NCBI RefSeq assembly: GCF_900105175.1
Contig: NZ_LT629771.1
Coordinates: forward strand, 3,410,001 to 3,474,000
Length of the DNA: 64,000 bases
Direction of reading: 5' to 3'
DNA from: Jiangella sp. DSM 45060
GTDB lineage: Bacteria; Actinomycetota; Actinomycetes; Jiangellales; Jiangellaceae
The translations under genes and the position numbers were made by a program. Shown in pieces: positions 19,762 through 28,091 of the stretch. The notes beneath the pieces are model-generated. The model was not told where the DNA came from, ran no database searches, and saw only the letters and a list, made by a program, of their open reading frames with translations. Position 1 is the stretch's first letter. Each line of letters begins with the position of its first letter.

Positions 19762-20729
19762 GCGCGTGCTCCAGACAGTCGGATGCGTGGATCGATGATC
19801 GCGTAGGCGATGTCGGCGATCAGGTTGCACAGCAGCACCAGCACCGCGACCGCCATCACGAACCCGAGCAGGATCGGGTAGTCGCGGGCGCGCACGGCGT
19901 CCAGCGCCATGCGGCCCATCCCCGGCCAGGCGAAGATCTGCTCGATGATCACGGCGCCCGCGAACAGCGTCGGGATCTGCACCGCGACGACGGTGACCAG
20001 CGGGATCAGCGCGTTGTGCAACGCGTGCCGGCCGATCACCCGCCGTCGCGCCAGGCCCTTGGAACGGGCCGTCGTCAGGTAGTCCTGGCCGAGGACCTCC
20101 AGCATCGCCGCCCGTGCGTAGCGCACGTACGGCCCGGCCAGCGCGAGCCCGAGGATCGCGGCCGGCAGCACCAGGTGCCGGACGGAGTCGGCGAACCCGC
20201 CGCCGCCGGCGCTGTTGATGCCGGCGGTCGGCAGCCAGCCCAGCTTCAGGCCGAACACGTAGATCCCGATGAGCGCGACGAAGAAGCTCGGGATCGAGAT
20301 GGCGATGAGGCTGAGCACCGTCGCGCCGTAGTCGACGGCGGTGTTGCGCCGCATCGCCGCGAGAATGCCGACCGGGATGCCCACCAGCAGCGCGATGACC
20401 AGCCCGGTCCCCATCAGCCGGGCCGTCGGCCCGAACCGCTCCAGCATGATCTCGGTCACCGGCCGCTGGGTGCTGTAGGAGAAGCCGAGGTTGCCCTGGA
20501 CGAACTCCCCGATCCAGCGGATGTACTGCACGAACAGGGACTGGTCCAGGCCCAGCTCCTCGCGCCGCTGCTGGACGGCCGCCGCCCGGTCGCCGCTGAA
20601 GCTGAAGGGATCGACCATCATCTCCGCCGGGTCCCCCGGCATCAGCTGCAACAGCACGAACAGCAGCACGCTGATGCCGGCGAGGACCACGACGGAGATC
20701 GCCAGGCGGCGGACGATGAAGGCGAGCAC
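19758..20729 (-). CDS. ABC transporter permease, DppB/OppB-like
   Basis: 323 residues from a GTG at 20729, one base after the receptor gene's stop. Six predicted membrane helices, the periplasmic-loop start MPGDPAE, and the coupling motif around LTTARSKGLARRRVIGRHALHNA. The length is normal for the family. Channel subunit of the importer encoded at 16851-22362. Confidence 0.93.
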   Translation of the reverse strand: MLAFIVRRLAISVVVLAGISVLLFVLLQLMPGDPAEMMVDPFSFSGDRAAAVQQRREELGLDQSLFVQYIRWIGEFVQGNLGFSYSTQRPVTEIMLERFGPTARLMGTGLVIALLVGIPVGILAAMRRNTAVDYGATVLSLIAISIPSFFVALIGIYVFGLKLGWLPTAGINSAGGGGFADSVRHLVLPAAILGLALAGPYVRYARAAMLEVLGQDYLTTARSKGLARRRVIGRHALHNALIPLVTVVAVQIPTLFAGAVIIEQIFAWPGMGRMALDAVRARDYPILLGFVMAVAVLVLLCNLIADIAYAIIDPRIRLSGARA

Positions 20730-20730
20730 G

Positions 20731-22362
20731 TCAGCTGCTCACGGTCCAGTCGGCCGCGTTCCAGAAGGCGTCGACCACCGACGGGTTCAGCTCGAACCCC
20801 TGCAGCCGGTCGCTCGTGGCCGCGAGCGTGTTCGGCACGTAGAGCACGAAGATCGGCACCTCCTCGTTCACGATCTTCTGCGCCTGCGCGTAGATGGACT
20901 CGCGCTCGGCCTGGTCGGTGGTGGCGATGCCCTGCTGGAGCAGCGCGTCCAGCTCCTCGTTGCAGTACGCGGAGATGTTCGCGCCGCCGACCTGGGCGCA
21001 CATCAGCCGGGCGTTCATCGACGCCGGGTCGATGGTGAACAGACCGTAGCCGGAGATGAGCAGGTCGAAATCGCGGTTGCCGATCGACTCGGACAGCTGT
21101 GCGGCCTCGTATGGCTGCACCTGGGCGTTGATGCCGACCTCCTGCAGCTGGGCGGCGACGATCGTCATCGTGGTGTCGCGGTCGCGCTGCCCGGGGACGA
21201 TCTCGAGGCGGACCTGCGTCGCCGGGTCCCAGCCGGCCTCGGCCAGCAGCTCGCGCGCCTTGTCCGGGTCGTACCCGTAGTGCGTGAGGTCGTCGGGCAT
21301 CGCCCACTCCGGCCCGTGCACCAGCGTGTCGACGACCTTGCCCTCACCGGCCAGCACCTCCTCGACCAGCGCCTCGCGGTCGATGGCGTACATGATCGCC
21401 TGGCGGACGCGGGGGTCGGCGAGCTTGCCGGAGTCCATGGCGGTGTGCAGCGCCAGCACGCCGGGGCCGTCGGCGCGGTGCAGCGTGACGCCGTCGAGTC
21501 CCTCGATCCGGGCAACGTCGGGCGCCGCCACCTGGGCGTAGTCGATCTCGCCGGTCTCCAGCTGGGCCGTCGCGACATCCGTGGTCACGTACTGCGTGAA
21601 GACGCGGTCCAGGCCCAGCTCGTCGCGGTACTCCGGGTTGGCCGCGAACTCGACCTGGTCGTCGGTGACCCAGCGCTGGAACACGTACGGCCCGAGGCCC
21701 ACGGTGGGCTCGCGGAAGAACGGGTTGTCCGCGAGGCCCTCCAGCGGCAGCTCGCCGACCACGTGCTGCGGCAGGATGAACAGGATCGGCTGCACCAGTT
21801 CGTCCAGCAGCGCCACGTTCGGCGCGTCGAGCTGGATCACGAAGGTGTGCTCGTCCGGCGCCTGGAAGCCGGCGACGGCGTCGGCCGTGCCGTCGGCCAG
21901 CGCGGCGGCGCCGTTGACGGTGCTGAACTTGCCCGCGTAGGCGCTGCCGGTGGCCGGGTTGGCGTACACGTTGTAGGTGAACAGCACGTCCTCGGAGGTG
22001 AACGGCTCGCCGTCACTCCACAGCACGTCGTCGCGCAGGTGGAAGGTCCAGGTCGTGCCGTCTGGCGAGACCTCCCAGCTCTCGGCCAGGCGCGGGCCGT
22101 ACTCGCCGTCGGCGGTCGCCGACACCAGCGAGTCCCAGTGCAGCTGCTCCATCAGGTGGTCCGGGCCGATCGACGCGAGCAGCGGACTGAACCCGCGCGG
22201 CGCCTGGTAGAGCTGGACCGTCACCTCGCGGTCGCCGGCGGGCGCGCCGGACTCACCGCCGGTCGAACCGGTGTCCTCGTCGGGACCGGAGCAGGCGGCC
22301 GCCGCCAGCAGGGCCAGGCCGGCCAGTGCTGCGGCGACCGACCGATTACGTCGTCCAATCAC
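20731..22362 (-). CDS. ABC transporter substrate-binding lipoprotein (family 5)
   Basis: 543 residues. The GTG at 22362 has GGAGGGG upstream and gives a lipoprotein signal peptide ending LAAAAC-SG, then a family 5 (DppA/OppA-like) receptor body: YGPRLAESWEVSPDGTTWTFHLRDDVLWSDGEPFTSEDVLFTYN-type pattern, VRQAIMYAID and a conserved C-lobe. Expected outside the membrane, delivering solute to the DppBC-like permeases. The gene follows a secreted sialidase-like gene by 32 bp, so receptor and extracellular enzyme are made together. Confidence 0.93.
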   Translation of the reverse strand: MIGRRNRSVAAALAGLALLAAAACSGPDEDTGSTGGESGAPAGDREVTVQLYQAPRGFSPLLASIGPDHLMEQLHWDSLVSATADGEYGPRLAESWEVSPDGTTWTFHLRDDVLWSDGEPFTSEDVLFTYNVYANPATGSAYAGKFSTVNGAAALADGTADAVAGFQAPDEHTFVIQLDAPNVALLDELVQPILFILPQHVVGELPLEGLADNPFFREPTVGLGPYVFQRWVTDDQVEFAANPEYRDELGLDRVFTQYVTTDVATAQLETGEIDYAQVAAPDVARIEGLDGVTLHRADGPGVLALHTAMDSGKLADPRVRQAIMYAIDREALVEEVLAGEGKVVDTLVHGPEWAMPDDLTHYGYDPDKARELLAEAGWDPATQVRLEIVPGQRDRDTTMTIVAAQLQEVGINAQVQPYEAAQLSESIGNRDFDLLISGYGLFTIDPASMNARLMCAQVGGANISAYCNEELDALLQQGIATTDQAERESIYAQAQKIVNEEVPIFVLYVPNTLAATSDRLQGFELNPSVVDAFWNAADWTVSS

Positions 22363-22394
22363 GGTAGTGCCCCTCCAATGTCGAGCCGGGCGCC

Positions 22395-24383
22395 TCAACG
22401 GCGCCGGCTGGCGAACTCCACGTTGACGTCAGCGCGCGCGTCGGCCAGCACGAAGCTGTACGACGTGGTCGTGTGCGGCTGATGGATCTTCAGGTAGCGG
22501 TCGGTCACCGCGAGGCCGTCGAACCGGTGCACCACCCGGCCGTCCTCCACGCGGGAGCTGAACGACCAGCCGGTGATCTCGGTGTAGGTCTCGTTGTCCG
22601 GGCTGCTGTACAGCCGGTAGTCCGCGCCGGTGAGCCGGGTCGCGGCATCCCGGTCGCGCAGTTCGACGGCGCTGATGCCGTGGGCGGCCGGGATGCGCAC
22701 GTCCAGGCCGAGCGAGCGGGCCCGGTAGTCCAGCGCCAGTGACGCCGGCGCGCAGGCCCGGTCCCAGCCGTAGACGTGCCGGGTCTGCGGCGCGGTGTCC
22801 AGTTCGGCGAAGCCGACCCGCCACGGCCGGCTCGGCGGCGGCCCGCTCAGTCGCAGCACCGATCCGTGGCCGACCCCGGCCGCGGCCAGGGTGTCCGACC
22901 GGTCCAGGATCCGGCCGTCCAGGGTCAGCCGGAGGCCGGGGCCGGCGCAGGACAGCAGGCCGGCGTCCGCGTCGATCACCTCACCGACGGTGGTCGTCGC
23001 CGGGTGGTTGAGCTTGCGGCTGGCGAACGGCCAGGCCCACTGGTCGCGGTCCGCTCGGTCGACGAAGAACGTGGGTGACGTCTGCGCCGTCGCGGCCGCG
23101 GCGTCGGCCTGTGCCTGGCAGGTCGCGGCGTCCGAGGCGTCCTCGACGACGTTGGCGACGACCTTCGACGGCTGCCCGGGCAGGAAGACCTGGAACAGCA
23201 CCAGCAGCCGGTCGTCGTCCAGACGCAGGAAGTCGGGCTCGCCGGTGGCGGCGCCCAGGTTCGCCGCACCGGACGGGTCGCGCAGCCGCACCTTGCCGGT
23301 CCACGTCACGCCGCCGTCGAAGGAGACGTGCAGGGCGGCCTGGCCGATCCGGGTGCCCGCGGCGTCGAGCTCGCGGTGACCCATGATCAGCTTGGCCTGG
23401 CCCTCGGCCAACCGGTCGGTGCACGGCGCGTACGTCAGCGACAGCGCCTCCGCCTGCTGGCCGGTGGCCACCGGGTCCGTCCAGGTCGCGCCGGCGTCGG
23501 CGGAGTAGGACAGGTACACCTGCGCCCGGTTCGGCCCGACCCCGGTGGCGTAGCGGATCACCGCGACGATGCGGCCGTCCGGCAGCTCGTGCAGGGCCAG
23601 CTCGTTCGCGCCGCTGGTGTACTTGGCGCTGTGGAACGGCGGGAACTGCGGCGGGTTGTTGGGGTCGTAGGCGATGGTCCGGTAGTCGGACCAGGTCTGA
23701 CCGCCGTCGAACGAGCGCAGCACGCCGGAGCGCCAGCGCATCGGGTCGGTCTCCCAGCCGTCGACCAGCTCGAGCGCGCCCCAGATCGGCAGCAGCAGGG
23801 TGCCGTCCTCCAGCTCGAGGATCCGGCCGCCGCCGACGTGCGCCTCGCGGATCGGGATCGGCAGCTCGACCGGCTCGTCGCGCCCGGTCCAGGTCTGCCC
23901 GCTGTCGGTGGACCGGGCCACGAACAGCACCGACTCGCGGTTGTTGTAGTTCGTGTGGTTCACCGCGTCGTTGTACGGCAGCAGGATGGTGCCGTCGGAC
24001 AGCGTGGCCATGCCGCGGGTGGCCGCGATGCTGCCGCGGTCGCCGAAGAGCCTCGGCTCGGCCACGACCTCCGACGGTCCCCACGTCCGGCCCTCGTCGG
24101 CAGACCTGATCATCCGCAGCTGACCGCCCGGGTGCGCGTCGCCGGAGGTGTTGAACGCGGCCAGCAGGTCGCCGTTGGGCGCGCGGGTGAGCGCCGGACG
24201 CTGGGCCGGCAGCGTCGCCTCGCCGGGGAAGGTCTCCGGGCCGGTCACGTTCCAGGCGTCGACGACGCGCAGCGCCGGGTCGGGCGCCTCGGCGGCGCCG
24301 GCGGCGATCGGAGCGGGCGCGACGCCGACGAGCGCGAGCGCCACGCCGGTCGCCAGAGCGAGGAGAGCGGGCGAACGCGTCAT
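22395..24383 (-). CDS. Secreted sialidase-like propeller with ubiquitin-like and discoidin-like domains
   Basis: 662 residues. A signal peptide covers about 1-32. The BNR/Asp-box sialidase-like propeller (about 45-425) has Asp-boxes SADEGRTW, STDSGQTW, SFDGGQTW, SADAGATW and SFDGGVTW, an early Arg in QRPALTRAPNG at the FRIP position and a Glu in ANELALHELPDGR. Residues about 437-513 form a beta-grasp/ubiquitin-like domain (TTVGEVID... LDGRILDRSDTLAAAGVGHGSVLRL), and about 520-660 a discoidin-like module. It lacks the N-terminal module of the plus-strand paralogues. ATG 24383 overlaps the neighbouring stop. Probably removes a terminal acidic sugar outside the cell; sialidase specificity is unproven. 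Confidence 0.88.
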   Translation of the reverse strand: MTRSPALLALATGVALALVGVAPAPIAAGAAEAPDPALRVVDAWNVTGPETFPGEATLPAQRPALTRAPNGDLLAAFNTSGDAHPGGQLRMIRSADEGRTWGPSEVVAEPRLFGDRGSIAATRGMATLSDGTILLPYNDAVNHTNYNNRESVLFVARSTDSGQTWTGRDEPVELPIPIREAHVGGGRILELEDGTLLLPIWGALELVDGWETDPMRWRSGVLRSFDGGQTWSDYRTIAYDPNNPPQFPPFHSAKYTSGANELALHELPDGRIVAVIRYATGVGPNRAQVYLSYSADAGATWTDPVATGQQAEALSLTYAPCTDRLAEGQAKLIMGHRELDAAGTRIGQAALHVSFDGGVTWTGKVRLRDPSGAANLGAATGEPDFLRLDDDRLLVLFQVFLPGQPSKVVANVVEDASDAATCQAQADAAAATAQTSPTFFVDRADRDQWAWPFASRKLNHPATTTVGEVIDADAGLLSCAGPGLRLTLDGRILDRSDTLAAAGVGHGSVLRLSGPPPSRPWRVGFAELDTAPQTRHVYGWDRACAPASLALDYRARSLGLDVRIPAAHGISAVELRDRDAATRLTGADYRLYSSPDNETYTEITGWSFSSRVEDGRVVHRFDGLAVTDRYLKIHQPHTTTSYSFVLADARADVNVEFASRRR

Positions 24384-25540
24384 CGGGTTCCTCCCGGGTT
24401 CAGGGTGTTCCAGGCCAGGAACCGGCCTCGGCCGGGTGCGTAGCTGTAGAAGACGGTGAGCACGGAGCCGTCGGCGAGGTCGGCCATCGCCGGGTAGCCG
24501 CACTGGTACTCCGCGGTGTGCTGGTAGCCGTGCGGGTCGCGCAGCGGCAGCGGCGCGGACCAGGAACCGCCGCCGTCCTGACTGACCCGCACCTCCACGC
24601 CCGGCGGCGTCGGACCGCCCTCGGGCGCGAACCGGCGGGTGGCCAGCAGGATCGAGCCGTCCGCCGCGCGGTGCAGCAGCGGCGACATGCCGGCGAAGCC
24701 GATCAGCTCCGGCGTCGTCCAGGTGGCGCCGTCGTCGGCCGACTCCGAGCGGAACAGCTGCATGGTCTCGTCGCCCTCGACGCCCTGCTGGCGCAGCACG
24801 GCCAGCATCCGGCCGTCGCCGGTGGGGACGACCGTGGTCTCGGTGAACCCGTCGATCGGGCTGTGCGGGCGGAAGTCGGGGTCGGCCGTGCGTGCGACGT
24901 CCGGGTTCCCGTCGTCGCCGAGACCGCCCTCGGCCGGCGTCGCGTACGCGCCGGCCAGCCGGGCGTCCGGGTCGTAGCCGATGGTCGGGCCGACGGACCA
25001 GGCGTGGCCGCCGTCGGCGGACTCCAGCAGCGCCGACCGCCACCGCTCGTCGGCGCTGCGCTGACCCCAGACGGGCCAGAGCAGCCGGCCGCCGGGCAGC
25101 TCGATCAGCCGTCCGTAGACGCACGGCCCGTGGAAGCCGAGGTCGATCGGCGCGCCGCCGGTCCAGGTCCGGCCGCCGTCGGCCGAGCGCAGCAGGTGCA
25201 GGCTGATGACCCGGCCGCCCACGCCCGCGCCCGGCGTCCAGCGCACGCCGTTGTACGGCAGCAGGACGGTGCCGTCGCTCAGGGTCGTCATGCCGACGGC
25301 GTTGAGCACGGCGTCGAGGCCGCCGACCGGCTCCGCGACGGTGTGCGGCGCCGACCAGCTGCGGCCGCCGTCACCGGACCGGACGACGCCGACGGTGCCG
25401 CCCGGCCAGCCGTCGGGCACCGTGGAGTAGCTCGCCAGCAGCTCGTCGCCGGCCCAGGTGAGGCCCGGGAACATGGCCGGCACGGCGTCGACGACCACAC
25501 CGCTCCCGGTGACCGCCCAGGCGGTGGTCAGCGTCGTCAT
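24380..25540 (-). CDS. Intracellular sialidase-like (BNR/Asp-box) protein
   Basis: 386 residues with no signal peptide, so apparently cytoplasmic. It is a bare propeller with five Asp-boxes (SGDGGRSW, SADGGRTW, SADGGHAW, SADDGATW, SQDGGGSW), FTETTVVPTGDGRML in the catalytic-Glu region and GMTTLSDGTVLLPYNG as in the secreted paralogues. ATG 25540 shares a base with the stop of the aldolase gene. A cytoplasmic propeller next to an importer and a NanA-type lyase suggests it processes an imported oligosaccharide. It may be a glycosidase of a sialidase-related family rather than a true sialidase. Confidence 0.85.
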   Translation of the reverse strand: MTTLTTAWAVTGSGVVVDAVPAMFPGLTWAGDELLASYSTVPDGWPGGTVGVVRSGDGGRSWSAPHTVAEPVGGLDAVLNAVGMTTLSDGTVLLPYNGVRWTPGAGVGGRVISLHLLRSADGGRTWTGGAPIDLGFHGPCVYGRLIELPGGRLLWPVWGQRSADERWRSALLESADGGHAWSVGPTIGYDPDARLAGAYATPAEGGLGDDGNPDVARTADPDFRPHSPIDGFTETTVVPTGDGRMLAVLRQQGVEGDETMQLFRSESADDGATWTTPELIGFAGMSPLLHRAADGSILLATRRFAPEGGPTPPGVEVRVSQDGGGSWSAPLPLRDPHGYQHTAEYQCGYPAMADLADGSVLTVFYSYAPGRGRFLAWNTLNPGGTR

Positions 25541-26463
25541 CAATTCGTCCGCGACTGCTGGACGATGTCCGTCACCGCGGCCACGAACACGGCGTCGGGC
25601 TGCGTGAACGGCGCCGTCGTGCCGGGCGCCGGCAGGTCCAGGACGACCGCGGCGGCCACCTTGATCGCGGCGATCGCCCGGGCCGAGAACCCGGCGCCGT
25701 CCAGCGGCACGTCGAGGATGTCCAGCAGCCGCTGGTACGTGCGCTGGGCCTCGGCGGCGCGGGACGGGTCACCCGAGCGCGCGGCGTCGAACACCGCGAC
25801 CGCGGACCCGGGCAGGATGTTCGCCAGCCCCGGCACGATGCCGTCGAAGCCGAGGTACGCCGCCAGGTCGAGGGTGATCTCCGACCCGAGGTAGGTGGCG
25901 AAGCCGTCGACGTGCTCGGTGGCCGCGCACAGCTGCCGGCCCGCCGTCAGGTTGCCCGACGAGTCCTTCAGGCCGCGCAGCACGCCCTCCTCGGCGAGTT
26001 CGCGCACGAGCGGCACCGGCAGCTTGCGCGGCGCCCGCGCCGGCACGTCGTAGGCCAGCACCGGAATGCCGATGGCCGCGGCGATCGTGCGGAAGTGCTC
26101 GGCCATCTCGGCGTCGCTGGTGTCGAAGAACAGCGGCGGCAGCACCAGTGCGGCGTCGGCGCCGTCGGCTTCGGCCTCCCGCGCGGCCGTCACGGCGTCG
26201 GCGGTGCCGAGCCCGGCGACCCCGGCCCAGACCGGCACCCGGCCGGCCGCCGTCTCGACCACGACGCGCAGCACGGCGGACCGCTCGGCCGGGGCCAGGT
26301 TGCCCAGCTCCCCGGTCGAGCCGTTGACCAGCAGGCCGCGGACGCCCGCCGCGATCTGGTGCTCGACCAGGGCCTTGGTGGCGGCGCGGTCCGGTGCGCC
26401 GTCCTCGGTGCGGAACACCACCAGCGGAGTCACGACGCCGGTCGGTAGGGCACGGTCGGTCAT
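25540..26463 (-). CDS. DapA/NanA superfamily aldolase
   Basis: 307 residues, a class I TIM-barrel lyase. NGSTGE is the carboxylate-binding motif, LAYDVP carries Tyr138 and GLKDSSGN carries the Schiff-base Lys166. The family includes dihydrodipicolinate synthase, N-acetylneuraminate lyase and sugar-acid aldolases. Beside sialidase-like genes a retro-aldol cleavage of a 2-keto-3-deoxy acid to pyruvate is likely. No NanE, NanK or NagB partner is visible, so the substrate may not be Neu5Ac. ATG 26463 has GGAGAG four bases upstream. It heads the 13-gene operon ending at 13313. Confidence 0.88.
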   Translation of the reverse strand: MTDRALPTGVVTPLVVFRTEDGAPDRAATKALVEHQIAAGVRGLLVNGSTGELGNLAPAERSAVLRVVVETAAGRVPVWAGVAGLGTADAVTAAREAEADGADAALVLPPLFFDTSDAEMAEHFRTIAAAIGIPVLAYDVPARAPRKLPVPLVRELAEEGVLRGLKDSSGNLTAGRQLCAATEHVDGFATYLGSEITLDLAAYLGFDGIVPGLANILPGSAVAVFDAARSGDPSRAAEAQRTYQRLLDILDVPLDGAGFSARAIAAIKVAAAVVLDLPAPGTTAPFTQPDAVFVAAVTDIVQQSRTN

Positions 26464-26528
26464 GTATCTCTCCACACGAAGATTCGGTCGGACGGGGACA
26501 CTTCAGGTCTTGCGAAACCGACACCTGC

Positions 26529-26586
26529 GTTCCACCAATCAGAACGCGCTGTTTCAGTAGTCTGTCGACCCGGGCTCTGGTGTCAA
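26529..26586 (-). promoter_or_regulatory. Promoter and operator of the aldolase-sialidase-importer operon
   Basis: On the minus strand TTGACA (26586-26581) is followed, after 17 bp, by a poor -10 (AGACTA, 26563-26558) and at once by TGAAAC-N5-GTTCTG-N5-TGGAAC (26556-26529). Two of three half-sites match the consensus fully. An extra half-site-like CGAAAC lies at 26513-26518, and a GTTTCG-N5-TGGAAC pair at 26618-26634 overlaps the end of the Rid gene. Confidence 0.65.
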
Positions 26587-26613
26587 GAGTTCCGGGCGCA
26601 CGAAATTGGACCG

Positions 26614-27003
26614 TTACGTTTCGCTTACTGGAACCTCGTCGTCACCGACGTACGCGACGCACTCCAGCTCGACCTGGAGGAAGTCGAATCCCATCGACGA
26701 CGTCGTCCGCGCCGGCCGCGGGTGCTTGAACGTCTCGCGGTACAGCTCGTTGTAGCGGGGCAGGCTCGCCTCGTCGCGGACGAAGGCCGCGATCTTCACG
26801 ATCTGGTCCTCCCTCCCGCCGGCCTGCGCCAGCACGCGGCGCAGATTCTCCACGCTGCGCATGAACTCCTCCTCGAAGGTGCCCGGGATGAACGCACCGG
26901 TCTCCGGATCGGTCGACGCCTGGCCGGAGATGAACAGCCAGCCGCCCGCCCGTACCGCCGGCGAGTACGACGCGTCGGGATCCGGCGCGAAATGCTCAAT
27001 CAA
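26614..27003 (-). CDS. Rid/YjgF/UK114 family protein
   Basis: 129 residues, starting at a TTG (27003) that overlaps the upstream stop (TTGA). Family traits: GWLFISGQASTDPETG, VLAQAGGREDQIVKIAAFVRD and VELECVAYVGD. Rid proteins hydrolyse reactive enamine/imine intermediates released by PLP enzymes, which fits the PLP lyase and aminotransferase of this locus. The conserved Arg of RidA near the C-terminus (R in RPARTTS) appears present, supporting deaminase activity. Confidence 0.88.
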   Translation of the reverse strand: MIEHFAPDPDASYSPAVRAGGWLFISGQASTDPETGAFIPGTFEEEFMRSVENLRRVLAQAGGREDQIVKIAAFVRDEASLPRYNELYRETFKHPRPARTTSSMGFDFLQVELECVAYVGDDEVPVSET

Positions 27004-28091
27004 GGTGGTCCATCCTCTCTCGTGGGTGGCGAGACGTTCGCCACCGGACTCGGTGCCCTCCCGGTGTCCACCCGGGCCGGCGCGCCGCTGGCCAGCGAGC
27101 GGTAGACGGCGTCGATGGTCGCCACCGCGATCGCCGCGTCGGCGCAGTCGTAGCCGAGCCGGCGCCCGGTGAGGATGCCGGCCAGCAGGTCGTCCAGGAC
27201 CGCCACGACGGGCGGCCGGTCGATCGGGATCGGCTCGGCGCCGGAGCCGGAGTACAGCCGCACGGCCGGCTCGCCGACGTCGACCTCGGCGTGGCCGTGC
27301 GAGCCGATCACCCGCAGGGTGTACGTGCCCGGCCCCGGACCCGGCGCCACGGGCACCCGGCCCACCACGATCGACGCGGCCAGGCCGTGGGTGAACCGCG
27401 CCGAGACGACGGCGACGTCCTCCACGCCGTGCGACCGGTGCGTGTCCCAGAACAGCGACCCGGCCTCGGCGAACACCTCGACCGGCTCACAGCCGGTGAC
27501 GGCGCGGATGTCGTCGACGGGGTAGCCGAGGACGTTCATCACCTCGCCGCCGCCGGACAACCGCGGGTCGGTCAGCAGTTCGGGCCGCTCGACCGAGGCG
27601 GAGAAGTGCGTCCCGCTGGACAGGAACTCGGCGTCGACGCTGCGCGGCAACCCGAGCCGGCCATCGTCGACCCAGGCGCGCAGCCGGCGCACGGGCGGCG
27701 CCAGCGCGCGGGTCACCACGGCGCAGTGGCGTCCGGCCGCGCGGGCCGCCTCGACCACGCGCCGGGCCGCGGCGACGTCGGTGGCCAGCGGTTTGTCAAC
27801 GAGGACGTGCAGGCCGAGCCCGAGCATCCGTTCGGCCAGGACGGCGTGCCGCGTGGGTTCGGAGCAGATCACCGCGACGTCGGCGTGATCCGCCCCGACG
27901 TCCTCCAGCCGCCACAGCGGCACCGACGTCGCGGTGGCGAGGGCCCGGGCGTCGGCCAGCGCGTCCGCACCGGCGTCGTCGCTCTCCGCGACGCCGGCGA
28001 GGGCGTAGCCGGGATGGGAGGCCAGCAGCTCGGCGTAGCCGGCGGCGTGCCGGACCGCGCTCACCAGCACGGTCCGCAGCGGTTCAGGCAT
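27000..28091 (-). CDS. Gfo/Idh/MocA-family oxidoreductase
   Basis: 363 residues from ATG 28091, which overlaps the end of the upstream dehydrogenase gene by 8 nt. The N-terminal Rossmann region has a weak glycine motif. HVLVDKPLATDVAAARRVVEAA carries the family (E/D)KP motif and is followed by VVTRALAPPVRRLRAWV, then the C-terminal alpha/beta substrate domain. It probably acts on a sugar or cyclitol with NAD(P). One of three Gfo/Idh paralogues within 4 kb, suggesting successive oxidation/reduction steps or epimerisation. Substrate unknown. Confidence 0.85.
   Translation of the reverse strand: MPEPLRTVLVSAVRHAAGYAELLASHPGYALAGVAESDDAGADALADARALATATSVPLWRLEDVGADHADVAVICSEPTRHAVLAERMLGLGLHVLVDKPLATDVAAARRVVEAARAAGRHCAVVTRALAPPVRRLRAWVDDGRLGLPRSVDAEFLSSGTHFSASVERPELLTDPRLSGGGEVMNVLGYPVDDIRAVTGCEPVEVFAEAGSLFWDTHRSHGVEDVAVVSARFTHGLAASIVVGRVPVAPGPGPGTYTLRVIGSHGHAEVDVGEPAVRLYSGSGAEPIPIDRPPVVAVLDDLLAGILTGRRLGYDCADAAIAVATIDAVYRSLASGAPARVDTGRAPSPVANVSPPTREDGPP

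Noticed and set aside
25540-26463. Naming the aldolase gene nanA or dapA
   Set aside because: Superfamily motifs are clear but the residues that separate neuraminate lyase from other members cannot be judged by eye.
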